Of a stretch of DNA of 12,052 nucleotides, positions 1 to 7,800 are shown piece after piece. The notes beneath the pieces are model-generated. The model saw nothing but the letters and a program-made list of their open reading frames with translations. It searched no databases and was not told the origin of the DNA. The stretch is taken from contig QXZO01000031.1 in NCBI GenBank assembly GCA_009886305.1, positions 2,165 through 14,216 of the forward strand. The letters run 5' to 3'. Positions within the stretch are counted from its first letter, which is position 1. The number at the start of each line of letters is the position of its first letter. Position numbers and translations under genes: made by a program. The stretch comes from Betaproteobacteria bacterium (lineage in GTDB: Bacteria; Pseudomonadota; Gammaproteobacteria; Burkholderiales; Eutrophovitaceae).

Positions 1-80
1 CTTAAAGCCATAGCGCGGCCTAACCCGCGACTCGCTCCAGTAACAACGGCGACTTTGCCTTCCAATGGTTGATCCGACAT
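1..80 (-). CDS. Short-chain dehydrogenase/reductase, N-terminal fragment (runs off left edge)
   Basis: Reading the minus strand from the ATG at 78-80 gives 26 codons beginning MSDQPLEGKVAVVTGASRG and continuing through LGRAMAL before the window ends. The TGASRGLG stretch is the glycine-rich cofactor-binding motif TGxxxGxG at the first beta-alpha turn of classical SDRs, so an NAD(P)-dependent oxidoreductase is well supported. The substrate cannot be told from this fragment. The start is supported by a purine-rich GGGAGA a few bases upstream of the ATG. The gene is transcribed away from the acyl-CoA ligase at 198, with a shared 117-base upstream region. It is a different protein from the SDR at 9241, whose glycine motif reads TGGASGLG. 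The rest of the gene lies outside the window. Confidence 0.85.
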   Translation of the reverse strand, partial: MSDQPLEGKVAVVTGASRGLGRAMAL

Positions 81-197
81 AACGCTCTCCCGTTTTACGT
101 TTTCACTGAAACCTGAGTATACAGCCAACAGTGCGGAACACATTTCGGTATAGTTTTCGTTTACTACAATCCGACGATCAATCAAGTCACGAATCCA
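81..197. promoter_or_regulatory. Divergent intergenic region between SDR and acyl-CoA ligase, with weak promoter candidates
   Basis: This 117-base stretch separates two genes transcribed away from each other, so it must hold the start signals for both unless one is leaderless. On the plus strand TACAAT at 165-170 is a reasonable -10 element for the ligase, but no good -35 lies 16-18 bases upstream. On the minus strand TATACT (plus-strand AGTATA, 116-121) is a reasonable -10 for the SDR, again without a clear -35. No convincing operator palindrome was found. The promoters are suggestions only. Confidence 0.3.
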
Positions 198-1868
198 ATG
201 GTTCAAAGCAGACATTTCAAACACTGGCCAAAACACCTATCCCAAAAACTCGAAACACCGAGGAAAACCATCTTTCAAAACCTGGTTGAGTCGGCCGAAC
301 GATTCCCGAACAAGCCCGCCATAATATTTTATGGCACAACGCTATCCTATAGCGATCTCATAGAGCAGACCAGAGCACTCGCAAATTACTTAAAAACAAA
401 ATGTCTCGTGCAAAAAGGGGACCGAATTATTCTAGACTTACAATCATCCCCTCAATTTGTTATCAGCTATTATGCTGTCCTGTCCCTCGGTGGGCTAGTA
501 GTTCCCATAAGCCCCATGAATATTGAGGATGAAATCAATCACTACTGCACAGACTCTGGAGCTAGAGTAGCCATAGCCAGCCAAGACGTAATAGAAGAAT
601 TTCGCACAGTCATCGATCAAGGCACTATTGATCACCTAATTGTCGCAACATACTCAGACTACATAGGGGATACTTTTGTCGACGAAGTCCCTAAAGGGAT
701 ATCAGATCAGAAAATACGCTGGCCATCGCCTCAACTTATTGATTGGTCAGAGACTCAAGAGAAAACAATAATTCTTGAAGAAAGCAATATTAATTTGGCT
801 GATCTCGCTGCTATTTTATATACATCAGGAACCACGGGAAGACCAAAAGGATGCATGCATACTCAAGAGTCTGTGATGCGAAACATCGAAGGTGCCGTAA
901 TTTGGGAAGCGATGGACTCTACATCAGTTCTTCTCTCCACAGCTCCGCTATTTCATGTTACAGGCATGCAACACAGCATGAATGCCGGAATAGCTGCGTC
1001 TGGAACGTTGGTGATCTTGCCACGGTGGGATCCAAAGATTGCTGGCACACTCATTGAACGCCATGGCTGCACGCACTGGGCAAATGTCCCTACGATGGTA
1101 GTTGACCTACTGGCAGAACCAACCGTTGAAGGAAAAGATTTAAGTTCATTACAAAACATTTTTGGTGGCGGCTCGTCGATGCCGGAAGCTGTTGCACAAA
1201 AACTATTTGAGCGGTGCGGCATTCGATATATGGAGGCGTACGGCATGACTGAGGCGATCTCCCAAACACATATGAATCCTCCTCATGAATTACGAAAACA
1301 GTGTCTGGGTATCCCCACATTTGATACGAGCGCTACAGTGATAGATCCCGACACTATGCAGGAGCTAGGTCCAAATGAGACCGGAGAAATAATCGTCGCT
1401 GGACCACAACTAATGCTTGGTTATTGGGAACGTGAGGATGCTAATAACGAAAGTTTTATTAACATCGATGGCGTTCGATTTTTTCGAACAGGAGATCTTG
1501 GATCATTCGACGAGGATGGGTTTTTCTATATCTCTGACCGAATCAAACGAATGATTAATGCATCAGGCTTCAAAGTATGGCCAGCCGAAGTAGAAGCAAC
1601 TCTATACAAGCACCCAGCCGTGAAAGAATTAGCGATAATTTCATCTCCAGATCCTCGCAGAGGAGAAACAGTTAAAGCTATGATCGTACTCAACTCATCT
1701 GCTAAAAATAGCACTTCCGAGGAAGATATCATTTCGTGGTCGCGAAAACAGATGGCTTCTTATAAGATACCGCGATTGGTCCAATTTGTTACTGAGCTAC
1801 CTCGCTCAGGATCAGGGAAAATACAATGGCGTCTATTGCAAGAGGCGGAATGGCAACATCACTCATAA
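198..1868 (+). CDS. Acyl-CoA ligase (AMP-binding / ANL superfamily)
   Basis: A 556-residue adenylate-forming enzyme that should activate a carboxylic acid with ATP to an acyl-adenylate and pass it to CoA. All core motifs are visible. The phosphate-binding loop YTSGTTGRPKG is at about 208-218, the acid/adenylate-binding YGMTE at about 348-352, the TGD motif with its ribose-binding Asp at about 433, and the hinge Arg (SDRIKR) at about 448. Near the C-terminus the SGSGKI segment supplies the adenylation lysine, about K541. Length and motif spacing fit medium- to long-chain fatty-acid or aryl/alkyl-acid CoA ligases, but the substrate is not readable by eye. There is no signal peptide or membrane helix, so it is cytosolic. 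The ATG at 198 is the only sensible start upstream of the domain, although its Shine-Dalgarno sequence is weak. The 3' end overlaps the following M20 hydrolase gene, implying a shared transcript and probably coupled translation. Confidence 0.93.
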   Translation: MVQSRHFKHWPKHLSQKLETPRKTIFQNLVESAERFPNKPAIIFYGTTLSYSDLIEQTRALANYLKTKCLVQKGDRIILDLQSSPQFVISYYAVLSLGGLVVPISPMNIEDEINHYCTDSGARVAIASQDVIEEFRTVIDQGTIDHLIVATYSDYIGDTFVDEVPKGISDQKIRWPSPQLIDWSETQEKTIILEESNINLADLAAILYTSGTTGRPKGCMHTQESVMRNIEGAVIWEAMDSTSVLLSTAPLFHVTGMQHSMNAGIAASGTLVILPRWDPKIAGTLIERHGCTHWANVPTMVVDLLAEPTVEGKDLSSLQNIFGGGSSMPEAVAQKLFERCGIRYMEAYGMTEAISQTHMNPPHELRKQCLGIPTFDTSATVIDPDTMQELGPNETGEIIVAGPQLMLGYWEREDANNESFINIDGVRFFRTGDLGSFDEDGFFYISDRIKRMINASGFKVWPAEVEATLYKHPAVKELAIISSPDPRRGETVKAMIVLNSSAKNSTSEEDIISWSRKQMASYKIPRLVQFVTELPRSGSGKIQWRLLQEAEWQHHS

Positions 1869-3193
1869 AACCCTCAAAAATATCAAAAATGTTACCTACC
1901 AATAAATCTCTCAATGACCTTGGATTAAATCGGGAAATTAACGCCCTCTATCAAGAACAACATGCAGACATTACCTCCTTTATTTGCGCTCTAGTCGAAC
2001 ATCCAAGCTTACTAGGCCATGAGGAGAGTGCACAAAATTTCATGGAGGAGACATTTTCAGATATGGGGCTTGATATCGATCGCTTTGCCATTAATCACGA
2101 AGCACTTAAAAAAATTGATGGGTACTCACCCTCTGTTGGAGAATGGGATGGGCATGACAACATTGTTGGTATTCATCGAGCTAAGTCCAATAAAGGAAAA
2201 TCACTAATACTTAACGGCCATATTGATGTCGTGCCGATAGGCGCTGAAGACCTGTGGTCATCCCAACCCTTTGATTCAGTGGTTAGAGACGGACGCGTTT
2301 TTGGTCGTGGCAGCGGAGACATGAAAGCTGGAATCGCTGCCTACGTTTTTGCATTCAGCTCACTCAAAAAACTCGGCTATCGTCCAGCTAGTGATATTTT
2401 TTTACAATCAGTGGTCGAGGAAGAGTGTACAGGAAATGGCGCATTAGCTTGCCTGCATCGTGGTTACAAGGCCGATGCAGCAATTATCCCCGAACCCTTT
2501 AACGAAACAATTATGTCAGCTCAGATGGGTGTCATGTGGCTGCAAATAGAAATAACTGGAAAACCGGCTCACGTTCTCCATGACACTCTCGGCAACAATG
2601 CAATCGAGGCAACATTTAAAATTTGGCAACACTTAAAAAAGTTAGCGTCTGCCTGGAATCAAGATAAACATTTACATCCACCGTTTACAGAGACGGATAC
2701 ACCAGTTAAATTTAATCTTGGAAAAATATCCGGCGGAGAATGGGCCTCATCGGTTCCTACAAAATGCCAAATGGACGTTCGATGTGGTTTTTTTCCGGGT
2801 CAAGCCCCCAAAGACATACAGACGGCAATAGAACGTCACTTAGAAAAAATGATCAAGGGCGATCCAACTTTAGAAAATATTAATCACACCATTACATATA
2901 GCGGATTTCAGTCTCCAGGTTGCGTAGTCGACACCAGTAATGAATTTATTAGTCTATTAAGCAATACTCATGAGAGAGAATTGGGTCGTCCTGCAGAATT
3001 ATTCGCAAGTGCCGCAACGACTGATGTGAGAACGTTCCAGTTATACGGCCATATTCCAGCTACGTGCTATGGACCAGAGGCATTAAATATTCACGGGATT
3101 GACGAGTCAGTGTCTATTCAAAGCACCGTTGATGTGAGCAGGGTAATCTGTCATTTCATTACTCGATGGTGCGGGATTGAAAAAGATGATTAG
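1826..3193 (+). CDS. M20-family metallo-amidohydrolase (ArgE/DapE-type deacylase)
   Basis: A 455-residue zinc-type peptidase/deacylase of the M20 family, which hydrolyses N-acyl or peptide amide bonds. The metal-site signature is complete: LNGHIDVVP (H132, D134), GRGSGDMKAG with bridging D165, VVEEECTGNG with the catalytic base and metal-ligand glutamates at about 199-200, IIPEP (E223), and NIHGIDESV with the C-terminal His ligand H423. Length and layout match the ArgE/DapE group of about 420-430 residues; many members carry automatic names such as acetylornithine deacetylase without proof. No signal peptide is evident. The ATG at 1826 has AGGGA about seven bases upstream and overlaps the ligase gene by 43 bases. 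The in-frame ATG at 1850, behind AGAGG, is an equally possible start and would reduce the overlap to 19 bases. The overlap with an acyl-CoA ligase suggests that the acid released by hydrolysis could be activated next, which is inference. The true amide substrate is unknown. Confidence 0.9.
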   Translation: MASIARGGMATSLIKPSKISKMLPTNKSLNDLGLNREINALYQEQHADITSFICALVEHPSLLGHEESAQNFMEETFSDMGLDIDRFAINHEALKKIDGYSPSVGEWDGHDNIVGIHRAKSNKGKSLILNGHIDVVPIGAEDLWSSQPFDSVVRDGRVFGRGSGDMKAGIAAYVFAFSSLKKLGYRPASDIFLQSVVEEECTGNGALACLHRGYKADAAIIPEPFNETIMSAQMGVMWLQIEITGKPAHVLHDTLGNNAIEATFKIWQHLKKLASAWNQDKHLHPPFTETDTPVKFNLGKISGGEWASSVPTKCQMDVRCGFFPGQAPKDIQTAIERHLEKMIKGDPTLENINHTITYSGFQSPGCVVDTSNEFISLLSNTHERELGRPAELFASAATTDVRTFQLYGHIPATCYGPEALNIHGIDESVSIQSTVDVSRVICHFITRWCGIEKDD

Positions 3194-3222
3194 ACCCATC
3201 ACGTTTTTCCTTCAAGTGTTTC

Positions 3223-4929
3223 TCACTTAAAACGCAAAAATTCAAAATCACACCCTAGAGGTGCCTGAGTAACCGTTTCATAATAAAGGCGGGCGTAACC
3301 TCGACCAGGAGTGGCAGGGCTCTCCCAATCTTTTTTCCTGTCGTTTAACTCTTCCTCAGAGATTAACAGGTCTAATACTTTATCTTTTACCGACAACCTA
3401 ATTTCATCCCCAGTTTGCACGAAAGCCAAATGGCCACCAGACGCGGCATCGGGAGAGACATGCAAAACCACAGTCCCAAAAGCAGTGCCACTCATCCGTG
3501 CATCTGAAATACGGACCATGTCCTTGACTCCTTTTGCTGCGAGTTTTTTAGGTATCGGTAAATATCCTGCTTCAGGCATACACGACTTACTCTTAGGTCC
3601 AGCATTTTTTAATACTAAAAAATCATCAGGTGAAACATCTAAATCGTCGGAGTCGATTCGATTACTCAAGTCCTCCAATGACTCGAAAACTACAGCTCTT
3701 CCCGTGAGCTCAAAAAGATCAGCATCAGCGGCAGCCCTTTTGAGGATCGCGCCAGTTGGGGCGAGCGTACCGAACAATGCGATTAATCCACCTTCTGCTT
3801 GATAGGGATCATTAAACTCACGAATAACATCTCGATCCACCCATTTTGGTTTTTCGGATAACCATTCACCTAAAGTTTCTCCTGTAACGGTCAGACAATC
3901 GAGATGCAACTGGTGTTTTAATTCCTGGAGCACCGCTGTAAGACCACCAGCAGCAAACAAATCTTGCATATAATGCTCACCGGTTGGTTTCAGGTTAACT
4001 AAAACAGGGGTTTCGTCCGAGATACGATTGATTTCATCCAGTGACAAGTCTATTCCTCTTCGACCTGCGATAGCGGCTAAATGCACAACTGCGTTAGTAG
4101 AACCACTTATCGCAAGCAAAACGCGTAAAGCATTTTCAATCGCCTTTGGCGTGATGATATCCTGAGGCAGTGGCGCCCCAGAAACAGCCATCTCCATTGC
4201 ACGCTCACCACACGCCTCGGCTAAACGTAATCGATCCGCATGAACTGCTGGTATCGCGGCGCTACCAGGCAAACTCATACCGAGAGCTTCGGTGATACAG
4301 GCCATCGTGCTGGCGGTACCCATAACGGCGCAGCTACCCGCTGTTGTCGCTAATTTGCCTTCGATTTCGTTGATACTGGAATCAGAGATCTCACCAGCTC
4401 GATATTTACCCCAAAATCGACGACAGTCTGTGCAGGCCCCTAGCTGCTCACCCTCAAAAGGCATTGCCAGCATTGGACCCGTCACCAGCTCTATTGAAGG
4501 AATATTTGCTGAAGCAATGCCCATGAGTTGGGCGGGTACCGTTTTATCACAGCCACCAATCACCACACATGCATCAATGGGCTGAGCCTTAAGCATCTCT
4601 TCAACATCCATCGACATAAGATTTCGAAACATCATGCTAGTAGGCGATAGGAATACCTCGCCAAGCGAGATTGTAGGAAACTCTATGGGTAAGCCGCCAC
4701 GCTTTAAGACACCGCGCTTAACTGCTTCAACTAATTCTGGCATCGAACGGTGACAATTATTGAAACCACTTGGCGATGTAGCGATACCAATAATTGGACG
4801 ACTCAGGCTGTCTAACGAATATCCCATCGAACGGGCAAACGAGCGACGCAAGTAAGCTGCAAAACCAGGGTCGCCATAATTCGTCAAGTTACGTGTAATC
4901 CCTTGGCTCATATCTTTTGAATCCGACAT
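3223..4929 (-). CDS. IlvD/Edd-family Fe-S dehydratase, sugar-acid (L-arabinonate-type) subgroup
   Basis: A 568-residue dehydratase of the dihydroxy-acid/phosphogluconate dehydratase family, which removes water from 2,3-dihydroxy acids using a [2Fe-2S] cluster and Mg2+. The three expected cluster cysteines are C59 (FNNCHRSMP), C127 (GGCDKT) and C200 (GSCAVMGTAST). K129 sits where the family has a Mg-binding carbamylated lysine, and DARMSGT places the catalytic Ser at S480. From memory these positions coincide with those described for Rhizobium L-arabinonate dehydratase, which together with the length points to a pentonate/hexonate dehydratase rather than the branched-chain amino-acid IlvD. The exact sugar acid is not known. 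The start at 4929 has AGAGGG about 11 bases upstream; the Met codon six codons in is an alternative. It begins 23 bases after the membrane protein gene on the same strand, so it may share that transcript, and it converges with the M20 gene across 29 bases. Confidence 0.9.
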   Translation of the reverse strand: MSDSKDMSQGITRNLTNYGDPGFAAYLRRSFARSMGYSLDSLSRPIIGIATSPSGFNNCHRSMPELVEAVKRGVLKRGGLPIEFPTISLGEVFLSPTSMMFRNLMSMDVEEMLKAQPIDACVVIGGCDKTVPAQLMGIASANIPSIELVTGPMLAMPFEGEQLGACTDCRRFWGKYRAGEISDSSINEIEGKLATTAGSCAVMGTASTMACITEALGMSLPGSAAIPAVHADRLRLAEACGERAMEMAVSGAPLPQDIITPKAIENALRVLLAISGSTNAVVHLAAIAGRRGIDLSLDEINRISDETPVLVNLKPTGEHYMQDLFAAGGLTAVLQELKHQLHLDCLTVTGETLGEWLSEKPKWVDRDVIREFNDPYQAEGGLIALFGTLAPTGAILKRAAADADLFELTGRAVVFESLEDLSNRIDSDDLDVSPDDFLVLKNAGPKSKSCMPEAGYLPIPKKLAAKGVKDMVRISDARMSGTAFGTVVLHVSPDAASGGHLAFVQTGDEIRLSVKDKVLDLLISEEELNDRKKDWESPATPGRGYARLYYETVTQAPLGCDFEFLRFK

Positions 4930-4952
4930 ACTTAGCTTGCCCTCTGTTCTCG

Positions 4953-5390
4953 TTATTTCTTAGCCCGTGTTTTGACACCCCTCTGAACATGCAGCCAAAC
5001 CAGAAAAGGTAGCGCCAGACCAATAACCCAATGCACTATCGCAGTAAAATCACGAAATACTTGGGCACCTAGATAATATAGGAAATAACCAGACAAACTT
5101 AATATCGTCATCATGGTCAGCATAAAAACACCAGTTCGCACATTTCTTTGCATAGACCACGCTCTCGATACGTGGCCCGGTATCACGCTTCCAAGCCCCA
5201 CCATCATTAATGCCGCGGATATTCCGTGAACCGTGATCAGAAAATGCTCTGATGGATGATGGATTGGTCCAAATTCACCTTCAATCCGAACAAAGTAGTG
5301 CAAGTACAACCAGGCCGCACCAGAGATCGTCAGCACGAGCCCAACCATATAGAGAAACCATTGATGATATCGGCCAAGTTTAATTGGCAT
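4953..5390 (-). CDS. Small four-helix membrane protein, possible b-type cytochrome
   Basis: A 145-residue integral membrane protein with four hydrophobic segments at about 13-31, 50-70, 87-108 and 116-134 and a basic C-terminal tail (RGVKTRAKK), probably cytoplasmic. It is rich in histidine: H31 at the end of helix 1, H44/H45/H49 in the first loop, H55 in helix 2, H73 after it, and H120 and H134 in helix 4. The 14-residue H120-H134 spacing resembles paired haem ligands in b-type cytochromes, so haem binding is plausible but not demonstrated. I do not recognise a specific family; it is reminiscent of DUF4405-like small cytochrome-b-fold proteins. Its first 11 bases overlap the end of apbE. Its likely role, from context, is to carry electrons between the membrane quinone pool or cytoplasm and the exported flavoprotein encoded just upstream. 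Confidence 0.85.
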   Translation of the reverse strand: MPIKLGRYHQWFLYMVGLVLTISGAAWLYLHYFVRIEGEFGPIHHPSEHFLITVHGISAALMMVGLGSVIPGHVSRAWSMQRNVRTGVFMLTMMTILSLSGYFLYYLGAQVFRDFTAIVHWVIGLALPFLVWLHVQRGVKTRAKK

Positions 5391-6219
5391 AACTTGGTAG
5401 CCTATTGATTTGTTTTGGGAAGCTGGTTACATGGTCACCATGAACCCAAAAACCACACGCATCAAATTGATGGAGTATGGGGTGTACCTTATCTTCCATC
5501 ATAAGCATACATTTTGTTAGCGCATCTGCCACAATGCAAGTCGAAGCCATCACGGAAACCGATACCCCTGGAGCTACGGGCTGACCGGTGATTGGATTTA
5601 CAATCTTCCCAGACTGCTCGGCGTTAACTTCACCATAATAAGTGGCACTCGTAGCCAAAGCGTTATCATATAAATTAACAGAGGCAACTGATTTGTTTGG
5701 TGTGGTCGGATGTCTGACAAAAACCGAATGCGGTACACCAAACGCTCGAACATCACCTCCAGCGTTAACATATGCCGAATCAACTTGCGCGCTCTTTAAA
5801 TAATCAATCGCTCGGTCAACCGCGTAACCCTTTGCTATACCTCCGAGATCAATGAGCCCACTCCGTAACCGTTTTACTCGCCTACCGGCACTCAATTTGA
5901 CCACATCTCCAGCCTTTGGACTCAAAGGAGAAATGCTAAAAACCCCCCCACTCATAATTGAAATGTCGTGAGCAAGCTCCAGTACTTGCATCAGGTCAGA
6001 CGAAATAATTAGCGTCTCATTCACCTTCAGTCGGTTAATCTTGGCTACATCGCTTTCATCACGAAACCGGCTCATCAAGCGTTCGATATTTTCAATTTTT
6101 TTAAAAGCTTTTGAAATGACTTCTTGGACCCTATTCTCCTCGGTAGAATAAACACCAATCTCAACGATTGTGCCAAGTAATGGTCGAGCCCTACTATTTA
6201 TTTTTGAGGAAAAGGTCAT
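5380..6219 (-). CDS. apbE: FAD:protein FMN transferase (ApbE family)
   Basis: A 279-residue ApbE-family enzyme, which uses FAD and Mg2+ to attach FMN through a phosphoester to Ser/Thr in target proteins. Family hallmarks appear in order: RPLLGTIVEI at the N-terminus, MSRFRDESDVAKIN at about 49-62, the strongly conserved DLGGIAKGYAVD at about 124-135, YVNAGGDVRAFG at about 150-161, IVNPITGQP at about 206-214, and the C-terminal metal-site region CIVADALTK at about 228-236. It overlaps the upstream FMN-binding protein gene by 26 bases and the downstream membrane-protein gene by 11, so the three are surely co-transcribed and the neighbour with its SGAT motif is the obvious substrate. Unusually, there is no signal peptide or lipobox. 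Most Gram-negative ApbE proteins are exported lipoproteins of about 330-350 residues. Upstream in frame there is a stop codon within about seven codons, so no longer start can supply one. Confidence 0.93.
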   Translation of the reverse strand: MTFSSKINSRARPLLGTIVEIGVYSTEENRVQEVISKAFKKIENIERLMSRFRDESDVAKINRLKVNETLIISSDLMQVLELAHDISIMSGGVFSISPLSPKAGDVVKLSAGRRVKRLRSGLIDLGGIAKGYAVDRAIDYLKSAQVDSAYVNAGGDVRAFGVPHSVFVRHPTTPNKSVASVNLYDNALATSATYYGEVNAEQSGKIVNPITGQPVAPGVSVSVMASTCIVADALTKCMLMMEDKVHPILHQFDACGFWVHGDHVTSFPKQINRLPSYAN

Positions 6220-6742
6220 ACGTTGCCAGCACTCGATTCACCCCTTCAGTAATATGCCGACAGGACATAGTGGCACCTGAGATATTTTTTATTTCTTCTC
6301 CAAGATCTAACGTCGTCTCTGAGTCATGTCCGACAAACTGTGCGCGCCAGCGCGGGTTGCGCACCTCGTATCCGTAATTCTCTCGATAAACTAAAATCTC
6401 GAGTTGCTTAATTTCACCAGCGGGAGTGAGTGCGATCGCGTACGTTATGTAATCGTGCTTACCAATCACTTCATCAATAATGAAGAAACCCGATAATTTT
6501 CCGCCATCGAACACTTTCCACGTTGGCAAAACTCTTCTTTCTACTTTCACCCCAGTTGCCGCCTTGATTGCTTTTTTTGCTGCTCTATCTAACTTCACAT
6601 CCGATTGCTCAAAGGAGGCTTCGTTACCGAACATTAATTTTTGTGCTTGATCTACTGTTAGATATTCAGCAGCACACACATGACCAGCTACAGCTAGTGT
6701 AGTGAGCGGGACTCCGATTAATTTAAACCAATCCTCGTTCAT
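6194..6742 (-). CDS. Exported FMN-binding domain protein with ApbE flavinylation motif
   Basis: A 182-residue protein. Residues 8-25 are hydrophobic and end in GHVCAAEY, which looks like a Sec signal peptide cleaved near A24/A25, although the short N-terminal part is acidic (MNEDWFK) rather than basic. There is no proper lipobox at C23. The mature part ends in an FMN-binding (NqrC/RnfG-like) domain: FIIDEVIGKHDYITYA, then LEILVYRENYGYEV, then EEIKNISGATMSC with the [ST]GAT site at 155-158. In this family ApbE couples FMN to the Thr (T158). The gene starts 14 bases after the MDR oxidoreductase and overlaps apbE by 26 bases. It presumably acts as a single-flavin electron carrier outside the cytoplasmic membrane, working with the small membrane protein two genes downstream. 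It differs from NqrC/RnfG in lacking the rest of an Nqr or Rnf complex nearby. Confidence 0.9.
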   Translation of the reverse strand: MNEDWFKLIGVPLTTLAVAGHVCAAEYLTVDQAQKLMFGNEASFEQSDVKLDRAAKKAIKAATGVKVERRVLPTWKVFDGGKLSGFFIIDEVIGKHDYITYAIALTPAGEIKQLEILVYRENYGYEVRNPRWRAQFVGHDSETTLDLGEEIKNISGATMSCRHITEGVNRVLATYDLFLKNK

Positions 6743-6756
6743 AGCTCTTGGTAATG

Positions 6757-7737
6757 TTAAGCACTCGTTGAAAGGACAACTTTGCCGATCACTCGCTTTT
6801 GTAGCAACTCGTTGAGTGCCTCACCGGCCTTCTCAAGTGGATAGACTTTATGAATATGCGGTGAGATCTTCCCCTGATCAAACAAGTCCATTAATTCTTG
6901 ATTATTCTTTTTGTTGAGTTCTGGTTCTCGTTTAGTAAATTCACCCCAAAAAACACCAACAACAGAACACCCTTTTAGCAAAGGGATATTGAGCGGTATT
7001 TTTGGAATCTCACCTGCTGCAAAACCAACAACCAAAAAGCGTCCACCCCAACTCATATCACGGAGTGATTTTTCCGAGAAAGCACCACCAACCGGATCAT
7101 AAACTACATCAACGCCGCGGCCTTTTGTGATCTCTTTAACAGACTGACGTAAATCATCTTCCGCATAATTGATCAGATGATCCGCACCATTTTCCTTACA
7201 CATCGATAGTTTTTCAGCATTCGAAGCAGCAGCAATAACCGTCGCCCCCATCGCTTTCCCCAATTGAATCGCAGCAATACCGACACCACCAGAAGCTCCA
7301 AGGACCAGCAAGGTTTCCCCACCGCGCAACTGAGCTCGGTCTTTTAACGCATGATAACTAGTGCCATATGTCAAAACAAAAGCAGATGCTTTTTCATAAT
7401 CCATTTTATCGGACACGATAACAGTACGATCGTGATCCACCACGAGTTCCTCAGCAAATCCCCCCCAAGTCGAGAATGCGATTACACGGTCCCCTACCTT
7501 GAGGCTATGAACATCAGTGCCTACCTGTTTCACTACGCCCGAAATCTCTCCACCAGGCGAGAAAGGTAATTCTGGTTTGAATTGGTATTTACCTTGAATG
7601 ATGAGTGTGTCGGGGAAATTTACGCCACACGCCTGAACGGAGATGAGGACTTGTCCGGCACTTGGAACCAAACCTGGTACTTCCTCAACAACCAAACTAT
7701 CAGGCATTCCTAATTCTTTGCATAGAACCGCTCTCAT
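6757..7737 (-). CDS. Quinone oxidoreductase-like MDR protein (zinc-free)
   Basis: A 326-residue medium-chain dehydrogenase/reductase of the NADPH:quinone oxidoreductase type. The N-terminal GroES-like domain reads CGVNFPDTL in place of the CGVCHTD zinc signature of alcohol dehydrogenases, so the catalytic zinc ligands are missing, as expected for QOR proteins. The Rossmann domain begins at about residue 143 with VLGASGGVGIAAIQL, the AxxGxxG cofactor loop of this family. GFAEELVV (about 93-100) and the C-terminal KVVL are also typical. These cytosolic enzymes reduce quinones, enones or enoyl-CoA-like compounds with NADPH; the substrate cannot be assigned here. The ATG at 7737 has AAGGA about seven bases upstream. 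The gene follows bfd by 63 bases and precedes the FMN-binding protein by 14, which favours a shared transcript. It could be a general detoxification enzyme rather than a functional part of the flavin module. Confidence 0.9.
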   Translation of the reverse strand: MRAVLCKELGMPDSLVVEEVPGLVPSAGQVLISVQACGVNFPDTLIIQGKYQFKPELPFSPGGEISGVVKQVGTDVHSLKVGDRVIAFSTWGGFAEELVVDHDRTVIVSDKMDYEKASAFVLTYGTSYHALKDRAQLRGGETLLVLGASGGVGIAAIQLGKAMGATVIAAASNAEKLSMCKENGADHLINYAEDDLRQSVKEITKGRGVDVVYDPVGGAFSEKSLRDMSWGGRFLVVGFAAGEIPKIPLNIPLLKGCSVVGVFWGEFTKREPELNKKNNQELMDLFDQGKISPHIHKVYPLEKAGEALNELLQKRVIGKVVLSTSA

Positions 7738-7765
7738 GCAGTTATCCTTATTCTAAGTTTCTAAT

Positions 7766-7785
7766 TTCTCGAGGATTCTCGGAGA
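7766..7785. repeat. Short tandem 10-base repeat between bfd and the MDR gene
   Basis: TTCTCGAGGA is followed at once by TTCTCGGAGA, eight of ten positions identical. The same stretch can pair imperfectly with itself (TTCTC with GAGAA). It lies in the 63-base gap between bfd and the oxidoreductase gene. No T-tract follows on either strand, so it is not a good rho-independent terminator. It may be chance or a minor processing or regulatory site. Confidence 0.3.
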
Positions 7786-7800
7786 ACGCAACAGAACTGC

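Noticed and set aside
3211..3231. Small hairpin (AAGTG ... CACTT) between the M20 gene and the dehydratase as a bidirectional terminator
   Set aside because: The stem is only five perfect AT-leaning pairs and partly lies in the dehydratase coding end, with no proper U-tract on either strand.
3311..3802. A 163-residue plus-strand open frame inside the dehydratase gene
   Set aside because: It lies fully within a well-supported minus-strand gene, is low-complexity Ser/Thr/Ala-rich and shows no family features; it is an antisense shadow.
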